Source of the DNA: Carettochelys insculpta
Taxonomy: Eukaryota > Chordata > Testudines > Carettochelyidae
Length of the DNA: 64,000 bases
Reading direction: 5' to 3'
Assembly: GCF_033958435.1 (NCBI RefSeq)
Contig: NC_134139.1
Location: 207,931,501 to 207,995,500 of the forward strand
The notes beneath the pieces were generated by a model. It was given only the letters and a program-made list of their open reading frames with translations, was not told the DNA's origin and ran no database searches. Position 1 is the first letter of the stretch. Each line of letters begins with the position of its first letter. Position numbers and translations under genes: made by a program. Below are positions 11,843 to 24,143 of this stretch, one piece after another.

Positions 11843-13054
11843 ATGGTTTCACCACAGCTCCACCAGCTGCAGAAGAGAGAGGGCAGGGAGCTATGGGGCT
11901 CAGCTGGGGGAGGGACTCAGAAAGGGTGGGGCATGGGTGGGGCTTCAGTCAGAAGGGGTGTGGTTTTGGTCAGAAGGGGCGTGACTTCGGTCAGAACAGG
12001 GGTGGTTCTCGTGCCACCTATGCCTTTCTGGGGGAGACTTTCGCCAAACGCAATTGTTGGGCTCAAAGCAGGGGGGATCTGGCAGAGTGGAAGAGCCTGT
12101 GCTATGCAGGCGTGCAGACTAGATCATCGACGGGGCCCTGCTTGCCTAGGGGTCCGGACCCAAGAGACACGGGTGGGATGGGGATTTGGAACGGAACTCA
12201 AAGTGTTTGAGCTTCTCGTTACTTTTGGCTGTAGGGAAGCCGGCTGCGGGGGGCGCAGGGGAGCCACTCAGGAGTGGGGCCGATGCCAGGCTGTCGGTTT
12301 CACCGGAGAGCCCTACATACGGCAGCTCTGGGGCCGGCTTGAGTGCCACACTGCTGCCCTGTCCTACAGCTCATCCCACAAGAGCCGGCCCCGTCTAGAA
12401 CCTCCCACCCAACCCAGCCCAGCTCCTGTGCTTCGGTCCCACGCACCCACAGCCCTGTCTCCCCCTCACATCCCAGCACTCTGCAGTTTGCAAAGACGCA
12501 ACTTGGGCTGCCAGCTTAGCGTTGGACGTTGCCCAGAACCGACGAGCTGGCCACACGTCCTCCCCCCCAGTCGCTCGCAGTCCTGGCCCAAAGTGGGGCT
12601 GACCTGCCCACACGCCTCGTTCAGGTCACCAGGAGCTGGGGGTTCACAGCACCACTCTGAATCAGGCCCAGATGGCAACTCAGAGCCCAGCCACAAGAAG
12701 ACGCCTCCTGATTTCAACAGCAGCCGGGGCAGAGCCCCAGAAACAGAAGCCAGTTCCTTTAGCCCTGGCCTAGCTCTACGGGAATGGGTAGAAAATTCCA
12801 CCCCTGTGCAGGGTAGGATGTTATACCCCCCCAGCACAGAGTTGGGCCCTGACACAAGCCTCTGCCAGGCCTCAGAGCAGACTGTCTGGTACCGCAGCCC
12901 TCACCCTGCTGCATCTGATCTCTGGTGCAGCTTGGCCCAGCCGGTCTTCTGGCCTCCCGGATCAGACGATTGGCCCCCCTGCTCTGCCACCCCAGATCCG
13001 CTCAAGGTCCCGTCTTGGGCGTTTGGTCCCTGGCAGGGACGTGGCTGCGTGTAA
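11843..13054 (+). other. Long unexplained open frame (~403 codons)
   Basis: A continuous frame opens at ATG 11843 and stays open for 1.2 kb. Its conceptual product has no domain I recognise, is rich in Gly, Pro, Ser and Arg, and contains no obvious signal peptide or membrane segment. The start covers a short tandem array (11945-12005, unit ~24 bp, TCAGAAGGGGTGTGG). The sequence is GC-rich, where stop codons are rare, and the opposite strand also holds open frames. It is most probably chance; a lineage-specific exon or lncRNA is an alternative. Confidence 0.15.
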
Positions 13055-14112
13055 AGACACCAGCAACGAGCACAGCCCTCAGATGGGGAAGAAGTTCCCT
13101 CTCTGGACTGGTGGCTCCGGTATGCCCCCGGGGCTGGTGAGCTGGGTGGGACCTACCCCCAGTTCACCAGTTCTGTGCGGCACTTTACAGGCACCGAGGA
13201 CCTGATTTCAAACCTGCTGACGGGTTCAGAGGGAGTTTGGGAGTTCAGCACCGTGGAGAATTGGGCCCCTAGAGCCTTGCATCCCCACAGCACACAGGAG
13301 CTCCCTGTGCCCAGCGCTGCTGACATGCAGCCAGTGCTGGGTGGGAGACAGACTCTAACCAACCATAAAGGGGCACATGCACCCCTACAGTCCCCCCCAC
13401 AGGGCCAGGCATGGCACAGCAGCTCTGGCCGTTCTGTATGATCGCTCTGTAGACGATCACGTGAGGTCTGCGGCTTCTCCACCAGCAACACAGGCCTCTG
13501 GTTGAGCCACCTCTATGCTGGGTCTAGCAGTTCCCCGACTCCTTCCTACCCAGATTCTCAGCTTCCTTCTCCTCCTGGCTTAGGGTCTCTCCCTGGCCTG
13601 GCACTCCCCCAGCTTTCCTTGCTCATCCAAATTTCTGCCTGGAAAATCCTCCGACAAGCTCTTTCCCCAGCTGGGCTTTATCACTGCTTAGCCTGGCTCT
13701 TGGTCGTTAGCGCAGCCACCTGCTTCTCTTAATGGTGAAGCACCTGATTCCCCTGGTGGGGGGGAGCTCCTTGGCTTAGCCCCAGTCCTGCAGCTCACCC
13801 CCCTACCCCCCAGTCACTCCTTCTGGCCAGCCCTTGCTAACTCTGACCCCGTGCTCTAGAGAAAGCTGAGCTGTGGGTGCAGGAAAACCCCTGTTAAACA
13901 GCAGCTCCTGATCCAAATTCCAGGCTGTTTGGGAGTATTATACCCAGGGGAAGGCATGGTCAGTAAGGAGCAAGCTGTTACCAGGTTTCTGTGGTACCCC
14001 GAGAGTCAAGCACATTTCCCACAAGGCTCCGACACGTGCCCGAGCTCCATTAGGCACAGATAAGGCCTTTTACCCCAACTTAGCACATGGTTTGTACAGT
14101 GCAGAGAACAGA
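13055..14112. other. No gene seen
   Basis: No recognisable coding or repeat content; pyrimidine-rich from 13500 to 13850. Confidence 0.4.
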
Positions 14113-14683
14113 TGTATTGAAATTAGATTAGTTTGCAGAAGAGAAGAGTGAAGGGGGATTTGATAACAGCCTTCAGCTTCCTGAAGTGAGGCGGGGGGGT
14201 CCAAAGAGGCTGTTCTCAGTGGTGTCGGATGGCAGAACAAGGAGCAATGGGCTGAACTTACAGGGGAGGAGGTGTAGGTTGGATATTAGAAAAAACTCTT
14301 TCCCCAGGAGGGAGGTGAAGCACTGGAATGCGTTGCCTAGAGAGGTGGTGGAATCTCCATCCCTAGAGGTTTTCAAGTCTCAGCTTGACAAAGTCCTGAC
14401 TGGGATGATTTCTTTCTATATATCTGATGGAATTGGAAGGGATCTCAAGAGGTCATCAAGTCCTGTCCCTGGCACTCACAGCAGGGCCAATCAGCATCCC
14501 TGACAATTTTTTTTTGAAATCTAACCGGCCCCATGCCCTTGGAAGGTCCCTTAACTCATAGCCCTGGCCAATGTGCCAGCCACCCAGCTATCCCTCCACT
14601 GTTTAGTTGCAGCTGGTCCTGCTTTAGGCAGGGGGCTGGACTCGATGGCCTCCTGAGGTCCCTTCCAGCTCTGGGATCCTGAT
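14113..14683 (+). repeat. CR1 LINE 3' end with internal insertion
   Basis: 14113-14412 encodes the ORF2 C-terminus ([37 protein letters not shown]). The terminal piece, ending GGTCCCTTCCAGCTCTGGG and ATTCTGTGA, resumes at ~14605. The ~190 bp between (14413-14604) includes a second CR1-like tail fragment in minus orientation. Confidence 0.8.
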
Positions 14684-14737
14684 TCTGTGAAATCTGGCTG
14701 GATTCAAGGCCTTTGCAAGAACATTATCTCCCTGGAG

Positions 14738-14925
14738 GCACTCAGCGGGTGCCCCCAATTACTCCCAATTCTCACTGAAGTGGTGCCCAGGGACCCCTGC
14801 ACAGGTGCCCCGATTACTCCTGATTCTCACCGAGGTGGTGCCCAGGGACCCCTGCATGGGTACCCCCAATTACTCCTGATTCTCACTGAGTTGGTTCTCA
14901 GGGACCCCAGCACGTGGCAGAGCTC
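14738..14925 (+). repeat. Minisatellite, ~56-bp unit, three copies
   Basis: Three successive units carry the core ATTACTCCTGATTCTCAC followed by GGTGGTGCCCAGGGACCCC, with substitutions between units. No coding potential was recognised. Confidence 0.8.
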
Positions 14926-15582
14926 CCATGTGTTCGGGGCGGTAACCAATGTGCCAGACCCTGCAGCAGAGAGCTCGCTGTCAACGGAAGTGACGGCCCC
15001 TTGCCCTGCTCCCCTGTTGTACATCTCCCCTCTCATTTCCTCCTGCCCGTCTGCCCCGCACCATCCCCGCCCCTCCCACCGCCCCCCCGGGTTCTGAGGA
15101 GATGCGGGAGGCCTAGCAGAGGTGGGGGGGCTCCGACGGCCAGTGACTTCCCCCAGGGCTCCCGCCACTCTGCAGGACCTGGGAACTCAGCGGCTCCGTG
15201 AGGTGTGGGCTGCGTTCTGCCCTGTCCCCTGTGGGCTGCCAGGATCTGGGGGGGCGGAGCGGATCGTAAGCTGAACGTGCGCCAGCAAAGAGAGGCAGGG
15301 GTGAGAAAAGCTGCCGCCGAGGTGGTGTGTGTGTTAGGTGAGAGCAGTAGCTGTCCCAGCCAGGCCCCTTTGAACTGCCAGCAGCGCTACTCTGCACAGT
15401 GGGGGGGCACAGCTGCTGCCTGCCCTAGGCCCCACCCCTTCCACCCTTGGCCCCACACCTTCTGAGGCGTGCAGCCAGGCCCCCCACCCACCTTGCCCTG
15501 GGGCCTGCAGTGGCTGTCAGCCTCGCTGCCGGAGAGGTCCCATCTGGAGCAGGGGGACAAACTGGACAGCGATAAAAATCCT
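14926..15582. other. No gene seen
   Basis: GC-rich DNA with no recognisable gene. A CCCACCCCTTCCACCCTTGG tract near 15432 resembles one near 8930. Confidence 0.35.
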
Positions 15583-15655
15583 AGACTCATCAAACACTAG
15601 AACTGGGAGGGACCTTGAGAGGTCATCGAGTCCAGTCGGGCCAGGCACCGTCGAG
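15583..15655 (-). repeat. CR1 tail fragment
   Basis: GGGAGGGACCTTGAGAGGTC with the following CATCGAGTCCAGT is a CR1 3' end in minus orientation. It may be the tail of the CR1 continued at 16330-16640, with the intervening ~670 bp, including a minisatellite, inserted later. Confidence 0.65.
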
Positions 15656-16005
15656 AGCCACAGGGCTCAGCCCCTGGGTCTGATGTCTTCCTGGGGGTCA
15701 TGGCTCCGGAGCCACAGGCGGCTCTGAGTGCTGCTGCCGCTGATTCCATCTGCAGCTCTGGAGGCTGCCGCCACTTAAACTTTAAGCGGCACCAGCCTCC
15801 AGAGCTGCAAGTGGCATCAGCGGTGGCGGGGAACCCCAAAGAGGAAGCTGGCAGGGCAGGGAGCCTCCTGTGCGCTGCACATGGGGGAACACTGAGGCTG
15901 CAGGAGGGGCGGCTGAGCCTCTCCTGCTGGAACCGCACTGAGAAGGAGGCGGAGGGGGGAGCAATGGGGGACAGGAGGCAGTGGCTGTGGAGGAGCAGGG
16001 GGTTT

Positions 16006-16266
16006 GGGGCTGATGGAGGGTAAATCCTGGAGATGGGGGGTGGGCTTGGGGCTGATGTTTGGTAAAGCCTTGGAATGGGGGGGGCGGGTTTGGGGCTGAT
16101 GGAGGGTAAAGCCTGAGGATGGGGTGGTGGGTTTGGGGCTAATAGAGGGTAAAGCCTGGGGATGGGGGTGGGTTTGGGGCTGACGGAGGGTAAAGCCTGG
16201 GGATGGGGGTGGGTTTGGGGCTGATGGAGGGTAAAGCCTGGGGATGGAGCAGTGGGTTTGGGGCCT
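16006..16266 (+). repeat. G-rich minisatellite, ~42-bp unit, about six copies
   Basis: The unit reads approximately GATGGAGGGTAAAGCCTGGG then GATGGGGGTGGGTTTGGGGC and repeats about six times with small changes in the length of the G runs. Each unit has several G runs on the + strand, so G-quadruplex formation is conceivable. Confidence 0.9.
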
Positions 16267-16329
16267 TGGGGGTCGCTACACAAGTGCAATAAAATATGGG
16301 GAACATGGCTGTAAAAAGGCTGAGCACCT

Positions 16330-16640
16330 CTGAACTACAGCATCCCTGACAGGTCTCTATCTAACCTGCTCTGAAATATCTCCAGTGATGGAGACTCCAC
16401 ACCCCCAATCAATGTGTTCTAGTGTTTAACCGCCCTGAGAGTTATGAAGCTTTTCCCCAAGGCCAACTCAAACCTCCCTGCTCCAACTGCAGCCCGCTGC
16501 TCCTTGTCCTGTCCTCAGACGTTAAAGAGAATAATTTTTCTCCCTCCTTCTCGGGACTTGCCAGCTGTTCTCATGTCCCTGCGCACTGTTCTCGTTCCCA
16601 GACTAAACAAACTCACCAAACCAAACGATCAAAGGTTTGA
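16330..16640 (-). repeat. CR1 LINE remnant
   Basis: Minus-orientation CR1: CATCCCTGACAGG, ATATCTCCAGTGATGGAGAC, TGCTCCTTGTCCTGTCCTC. It is more diverged than most copies here. A short + orientation CR1-like piece (ACCTGTGAGGAGAGGTTAAA, ~16648) lies beside it. Confidence 0.75.
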
Positions 16641-16699
16641 AAACCTGACCTGTGAGGAGAGGTTAAAAGTGCTGGCCGGGTTTAGCCCTGAGAGGAGCG

Positions 16700-17364
16700 G
16701 GCCGGTGGGGGGAACCTGACAAGCGTGTTTATGTGTGTTGTGGATTGGCAGTGAGTTATGTGGGCCACCAATATTCAGGAACGTGGGCCTGGCTCCCCCA
16801 GCGTTTGTGCTTATATTATCGAGAGTTTTCCTGTCCAGAGGACGGACTGGGGTAACTGGCCCAAGCCTCACACTTTGGGAGCCCTGCAGTCCAGGGGCAC
16901 ATGGGCTGCAAGGCAGCCTGAGGGTTAGCAGGAGGCCTGGTGCCAGCAACATGAAATGACCCATCCTCAGCTCACCCTGCTCAGCTGCACCCGCACCCTC
17001 TCTTCCCCCATGCTCCTGTCCCCACCCTGCCTGGTCCTGCCCCCCTCCCCACTTCTTCCCCTCAAACCTCCATCCTGCCTTTGTGTGGCTTCTGACCCCT
17101 CCCCCAAGCGATCCCAGCAGCCAGGAGGACAGAGCAAGGTGGGCTGGAGTGGGTCACTCACAGCTGCTGCTGCCAGGACCCCCTTAACCTTCCAGGCCAC
17201 CTGGACCCCTGAAGCATGCCCCCCAGCAAAGCACGAGGCCCGGGGCAGTTGCCCTGGTCCATCCTATGGACAGGACAGCTCTGATGGGACCCATTCTGGC
17301 CACCACCAAAAGTTATACCAACTTGGTGCCCATGATGCTATGAGGTGTTATAAAGAGGACAGCG
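16700..17364. other. No gene seen
   Basis: No recognisable gene. Pyrimidine-rich 16970-17110. Confidence 0.4.
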
Positions 17365-17495
17365 ACGTACAGAAGAACAACCGTACTGGTCAGACCAAAG
17401 GTCCATCTAGCCCTGTATCTTGTCTTCTGACAGTGGCCAATGTCCAGTGCTTCCTAGGGAACGAACAGAACAGGGTAATTAAAGAGTAATCCATC
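17365..17495 (-). repeat. Second CR1/L3-like LINE tail
   Basis: GGTCAGACCAAAGGTCCATC followed by TCTTCTGACAGTGGCCAATG is the reverse complement of the 3' end seen at 42488-42785, a CR1-group element with a different tail (CCTTATGA) from the main CR1 copies. Confidence 0.75.
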
Positions 17496-17887
17496 CCCCA
17501 TGGTCTGGATGGGGGACATTTAGATCCAAGGAGTCAGTTCAGCTTCAGATAAGGGATCAAATGCCAAATTCAGGCCCAGGTCTGGAGCCAGCCTCCTCCT
17601 CGGGCTTGTCTTCGCTGGATACAGAATCATAACCTTCAAAAGTCACATTACCCAGGAGGTTAAACATGACTTTGTCATCAGTACAGATAGGGTCAACCCA
17701 GAGCCAACTGCTCCTGGGTAAAGCTTGTTAGAATCCTAGAGTCAACCTGACCATCAACCACCGTGTGAGGCTAAATGCCCCAGAACCCATCCACACCGAG
17801 TGCCAGTCATGACGGTGAAAGCCTGGCCCCATTAAAATCAGCAGGAGTTCTGCCACTGACTTCAACTGGGCCAGTGTTCACCCCAGG
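17496..17887. other. No gene seen
   Basis: No recognisable content. Confidence 0.35.
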
Positions 17888-17965
17888 TTAGAATCATGGA
17901 AAACCACAGAGCTGGAAGGGACTGCAAGGGTCATCCAGTGTAACCCCCTGCCACGATGCAGGGTC
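17888..17965 (-). repeat. CR1 tail fragment
   Basis: GAATCATGGAAAACCACAGA and GCTGGAAGGGACTGCAAGG mark a short CR1 3' end in minus orientation, directly followed by a Penelope terminal repeat. Confidence 0.7.
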
Positions 17966-17996
17966 TGCTGTGTCTAAAGCGCGATCAGAATTTCCA

Positions 17997-18112
17997 GATC
18001 TGAAGAAGTGGGTCTGTCGCAGACAGTGGGTCCGTCTCATCACCCAATGAGTCATTTTGCTAGACTTCAAAGTGCTACAGGACTGCTGCTTTGTTCTATG
18101 GTTCCTCAAGGC
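17997..18112 (+). repeat. Penelope-like family 1 terminal repeat
   Basis: TCTGAAGAAGTGGGTCTGTC, then CATCACCCAATGAGTCATTT and CAAAGTGCTACAGGACTGCT align with the 3' end of the element at 54725-56596 in the same orientation. Degraded: the second half of the stem/GAAA block is disrupted. Confidence 0.7.
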
Positions 18113-18316
18113 TGTGTTCTAAGACGACCTCGTGTTCACGCAGGGCAAGGACTCGAGGAGCTCTGGTGGGGGGTTGGTCTGGATCAGGACAATTGATTAC
18201 TAGCAAGCATTTTCCTTGAACTCAGAGGCCAGTGACTCTCTCAGAACCCTGGTCGTCTCATCCTCTGCTGGGTTTGTGATTGTGCCATGGGCTCTTTATG
18301 TGCTTTCCTGTTGGGT

Positions 18317-18346
18317 TTTTATTTATTTATTTATTTATTGATTTAT
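18317..18346. repeat. (TTTA)n microsatellite
   Basis: About seven units of TTTA. Confidence 0.9.
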
Positions 18347-18644
18347 TCTGTGCTCACACTAGCCTCTTAGCCTGTAAAACCGTCCCTAATTATTTCCTGT
18401 AACTGCAGGATGAAAAAGCAGCTGATCAGCTGCCGCTTTTTATTACTGTTGGACTCGGTCAACAAGTAATTTCTAATCATCCTTTCAGGAAGCTGCAAAT
18501 CCCACCCTCGGTCTTGTCTCTGCAGAATGTAAGAGCCTTTGGGACAGGGATGGCTTGTTTCCATGCACCGCCCGCCACAGTGGGCTCCTGTGCTTGATTG
18601 AGGCTACCGTAATAAAGAGGCGTAATAATGTTCTGCCGAAAGGA

Positions 18645-18875
18645 TTCATAGAGTCACAAATGTTAAGACCAGCTGCAAGGGAGGTTCAGAGGATCTTGTA
18701 CCTCACAGGATCAGAGAATTTCACCCAATTCCACCTCCTCTGAGCCCTATAATTTGTGTTTGACTACAGTGTCTTCTGGGAAGGCAGCCAATCATGACAC
18801 AAAGCCATCAGGAGATGGAGAAAACCTCACTTCCATTGGTGGATTATTCCAGTGCCTTTCAGGGTGCCCATCAGT
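18645..18875 (-). repeat. Ancient CR1 remnant just upstream of KCNK3 exon 2
   Basis: GATTCATAGAGTCACAAATG at the left and GATTATTCCAGTGCCTTTCA at the right fit a strongly diverged CR1 3' end in minus orientation, ending ~110 bp before the KCNK3 splice acceptor. Confidence 0.55.
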
Positions 18876-18922
18876 ATGGCCCGGTCTGGGCATCCGTGAG
18901 CAGCAGCCAAGAAAAGGGCTGA

Positions 18923-19873
<951 letters not shown>

Positions 19874-22800
19874 CCACCCCTGCCTCCGAAGCACACGCTC
19901 TCTTTTATCTAGAAAGGAAACTTACGGAGACCAGAGAAACCAGGTGAAGAGAAACCTTCAGATTTTATTCAGCTTCGGCTGAGAGTGGCAGATCTCCAAA
20001 GGGACAGCCCGGCGGACCAGGAGGACATTAGGTAGGCAAACGTACACGCAGAAGGATATATTTGCAAGGTGGGACAGGGACATTTACGCACAGGTGTAAG
20101 CTGGTGAGCGGTCTAGAATGCTCTTTTCATTGAGAAACTCTTTTGCATCATTTTGCAACAACTCCATGAAATGTGAAACTTGAAGCAAATACAGAGCTAG
20201 CTTTTCAAATGGCCGGCGGAGGGGGTGAGCCCTGAACAGCTCTGGTGCAGGCAGATCCCGTCCACATTTGCACCGCTCTATTTATACCTCTCTGGACTGA
20301 CTGGTGGACCTAGCATCCTTTCAGCCCATCTCCCTGAGTCGGTACCTCATGCCCTTTGGGATGAGCTTTGCAGCTGCAATGGAGGTTAAGAGAATCTTGA
20401 CAGAGGCGTGTGCCTGTGTGTTTTATGTGCAATCCCAACTTTTGTGCGGTTCGGTCGGTTACAAACACAAAATATTCCCAGCAAGTGGAGCCTCAGGGGT
20501 CTTGGACAGAGCCTTCTTCCTGTTTCCTTCTCCGTGATCTTCACTGTGTTTCACTAAAAGTTGTTTCCGGCTTCCTGGCCTCTGCCACCTCCCAGATCAT
20601 GAAGAGGCCATGCTGCAATAACATCTCACCTTGGCATCGGCTGCATCGTCGGGACACAACATCCCAGATAATCCTGCTGAAATCCGCTGGCTGGTCTCAG
20701 ATCCCGTGGGACGCAGGACTGTGCTGCAAATGGCAGGAGCTGGCGGCAGGGGGTGGGAGGAGGTCGTCTGGGCCCAGTCTGAGAGGGTTTTAGACGAGGG
20801 TTGTATGTTTTCTACTGGTGGATCAAAGCCAAAAGTGAAGTGAACACTGATGTAACTGACGCACTAAGTCAGAGTGAGTCATAACTTACACGCCAGGGGA
20901 AGGGGACTTAGCTGATTCTACATCTTCCGGCTAGAATAGCTGCTTCCCTGCTGCCTTCCCTTTTACCCTCTCTGCAGGCAAGTTACAACCACTGACTTCC
21001 ACAGCTCGATGGCTCCCACCTCCGACTTTCAGATCTAAGAGCATTAATGGCCCTGACCCATCTCCTCGTTCCTCTCTCCAGCATTAGCTCTTGTCCCCGC
21101 GACAGCATTTGCTGTCATCAGTTTGGAGGAAAAAAGGGATGCCGGGGCAGCAACGCACCCTGGCTAAAAGTCACGTCTGCATCACCAGGCAAATCAGGCT
21201 AAGAGCATCTTAGGCAGCAGCTTTTTATATTTCACTGCACGTGATCCTGCCACTGAGTCTCAGACAACAAGCCAGGTGGCACGTAGTCCACTCTCTGATT
21301 CAAACAGGGCTGGGATGGAAGTTGGAGCCAGGCCAGGAGAGGTCCATTTTAACTCTTTCCTGCTCACCAAACCATGGGTTTTTGGCTTCGTAAATATCCC
21401 AGCTGAGAGGCGGCTGAAAGTTCCAAGGGGTCCTTTAAGATGAGGCGATGGGTCCCTCCTCTTCAATTCGGGTCAGTGCCGTCTAAAGCAAACCAGCGTA
21501 TCTGTCCTGGTCAGGGAAGCTTGGAGGACCCCTAGGCCGTGCAAGATGAGGCTGAGAAATTAAAGTGCCCAATCCTTTCTGTTTATTATTTAATATAATC
21601 CTGTCGTGTTCCGAAGAAGCGTGTGTTTGCTCCGTCACTGATGGTGCCTGAGGCTCTTCCATCATAAGCAATAATGAAATAGGAATGGGAGTTATGTACA
21701 AGTTTCTGTACCTAACCATTTACGCACAGGTAGCTACAGAAACTGTCTGTCTTGCCAGGTCTTAGTCACAAGGGGACATAAATTGCACATCGCTGGGCTG
21801 GGGAGATTTTCCTTCTTAGATGCTTGACACTGCTTGCAAAGAGGCTGCTGCTGTGCCATCCCCTTACGTCTGGTTCTGCTCTGACAAGAGACTGTGCAAC
21901 ACTCACTTTGCAAACCACCATGTTGCTTTTCCTAGAGGGACCCAGGGGAGCTGAGAGGCAAGCTGGGGTCTCTCTTCCTCCCACATCAACTACTGCAATA
22001 GGAACGTCCGTTGTGAAAGAACAAATCCAGCCCTTCCCATGAGCTCTGCTGGGAATGAAACAGACCTTTGTCACCATATGCAGCACATAGGGCTACCCCT
22101 GGAGAGCAAATCTGAAGGGGCTGTTTTTCCACAGCTGGGCTCCTCTCCAGGACGATGGATGAAATCTGAGCAAAGGAAGGGTTCCACAGGTGAGATCTGC
22201 TAGGACTTTTCGGTTGGCAGGGAGGAGTCAGGACTCAAGTGGGTGGGACTTCTTCATTGCCCAACTGCCTGCACAAAGAGTTGCCACGCCCCCTTCTGTC
22301 CTCCCTCGCCCCTATCTGGGGAGCGTCTTCCCAGGGCCTTTTTGGTACATGCCCTTCTTCGGTCCAGCGCCTACTTGTGCGGGCAGGCAGGTATCGCTGA
22401 GATGAGGCTGGGACAAGCAGGCCTCATGCTGTTTTCTGTCGCCCATTGGCAATCGGTGGCTCTTACCCTGTCATGAGAAGAAGAGTTGGTCATAAATTAG
22501 GGATGTAGATCGTTGCTTCGGTTAGTTGCTGATCTGCGGTTCAGCTTTCGTTCCTGTTGCTCCATCCATCAGTGGCGACCTTACGATGCAAGACCAAAGA
22601 GATGCAGGAGACAGGCAGCTGTGAGAAAGCCAGGAGGCACCTGCAGACCCCCCAGTCTTGGGGGAGTTGGGGCCCCCAGTGCATCCACACAGTAAGCTGC
22701 CCAGTCCCCCTCCCTCAATGGCCCCATCAGTCACAAGATACCTACAGCGTAAGAATCCCCAGGCCAAACCTCTGCTTGTACTCATCTACCACTCCACCCC

Positions 22801-23145
22801 TAAAGTAGGGGAGAAATTGCCCAAGACAGTGAGTCAGTCAAAACACAATGAAATAATACATCCTCAAAAGCTCCAGGGTAAAAGCCAGGCCCTCCTGACA
22901 CTGGGGGAGTTCTGGAGTTGATTTCAAAGGAGCTGTGGCAGGCCTCATAGCTTCTTTTGACACAGATACCGCCCAGGAGGTTGGTCTGTCCTAGGCACTG
23001 CAGCGCTGAAATGCAAGGAAGCCAAAAGCAAAACCAGTTCCCTGAGTTGCCTGAAGGACAGAAGGGCAAAGGAAGTGGTCTCAGTTCTCTGCCAGGCATT
23101 GCCCGAGTGCGCAGCTCATTCACAAAAACCTCACCGTCTGGGCAG
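19874..23145 (+). other. KCNK3: KCNK3 3' flank, probable proximal 3' UTR
   Basis: This stretch directly follows the KCNK3 stop codon. No AATAAA was found in it and no recognisable repeat or gene. Base composition drops from the GC-rich exon to mixed sequence. It is most simply read as the beginning of a long 3' UTR, but that is inference from position; the UTR end cannot be proven here. Confidence 0.5.
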
Positions 23146-23819
23146 CAGCATTGCCAACCTGCAGAAATTTCATTTACGGACAAAATGAGAAAAATTTACG
23201 GACAGAAAACATTTTTCCGGACATAAATTTTGTACTATTATTAAGATGACATAAATAGCCAAAAGAGAAAAGTAATTGCTGTCATTCATACATCTCAAGA
23301 ACAATATTCTACTTAACTCACTTTCATTTCGTTAGTCATCGTCCTGGAAGTTTTCCATTTTGTGATCCTACGTCCGAACATTGACGCTGTTAACCATTGC
23401 TGAAGTAGTTGTCCCAGATCCATTTCTGACAATCATTAATCCTTCAAGCACAGGAGTGGCAATTTATTTTGTATACTTTTTGTGGTGAGAGTAACAGCTG
23501 AGAAAACGTGTTCCACTTCTGCAGTTCAATGTGGAAGTGCTAAGATTGATGCATCTGATGAAGTGGGTCTTTGCCCACGAAAGCTTATGCTCCAAAAATC
23601 TATTAGCCCGTAAAGTGCCCCAGGACTTCTTGTTGTTGTTCTGGAAAATTGTTTTTGCAAATCTTGTCAGACATGCTATAGAATAATTGATGGTTTTTTT
23701 AAATTTTATTGCACTTTTACGAAATTTACGGACACCTACATTTTTTTTTATGGACGCGTCCAATTTGGGCTAAATTTTTACGGACTGGCCGTGAATTTAC
23801 TGACAGTTGGCACCCCTGC
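23146..23819. mobile_element. hAT-type MITE with TTTACGGAC subterminal repeats
   Basis: The left end CAGCATTGCCAACCTG and the reverse complement of the right end (CAGGGGTGCCAACTGTC) form inverted termini. Flanks CTGGGCAG (23138-23145) and TTGGGCAG (23820-23827) form a near-perfect 8-bp duplication. Inside, the motif TTTACGGAC or a close variant recurs near both ends (e.g. 23172, 23194, 23727, 23779), as expected of transposase binding sites. The interior is AT-rich and non-coding. A Penelope family 2 terminal repeat is inserted at 23553-23640. Confidence 0.75.
23553..23640 (+). repeat. Penelope-like family 2 terminal repeat with hammerhead-like core
   Basis: CTGATGA (23555-23561), GTGGG (23563-23567), CCCAC (23574-23578) and GAAA (23579-23582) are followed by AGCTTATGCT, which can form a 3-bp stem (AGC/GCT), and then by TTAGCCCGTAAAGTGC and GACTTCTTGTTGTT. 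It matches the terminal part of the Penelope fragment at 49079-49935. Confidence 0.8.
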
Positions 23820-23827
23820 TTGGGCAG

Positions 23828-24143
23828 GGCAGTACAGGTCACCCAAGCATGTCCTCAAAGAAAATTGACAACCAACAGTCAACTGCTAGCAACCCTACAG
23901 CTGCAAAGAAATGCACGCAGCCCAACAGGCCTGTGTAACTCTCCTCTACGCCAGTGTGCTTGGCCCAATCCTTGGGATCCACCCTGACATAATGAGCTAA
24001 ATGGAGAGGCAAATGGTCACGATGAGAAACAGGCTTCTGTGTCATGTTTCCTGTGCCCAGGGGAGGCACTGGCCATGCATCGTGCTGCAGAGCAAAGGCC
24101 GGGGAGATAGCACGTCTGCAAGTGGGACGGAAATGCCCAGAGT
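23828..24143. other. No gene seen
   Basis: No recognisable content. Confidence 0.35.

Noticed and set aside
14738..16266. CRISPR-like array of repeats and spacers
   Set aside because: The repeats are contiguous degenerate minisatellites without unique spacers, in a vertebrate genome.
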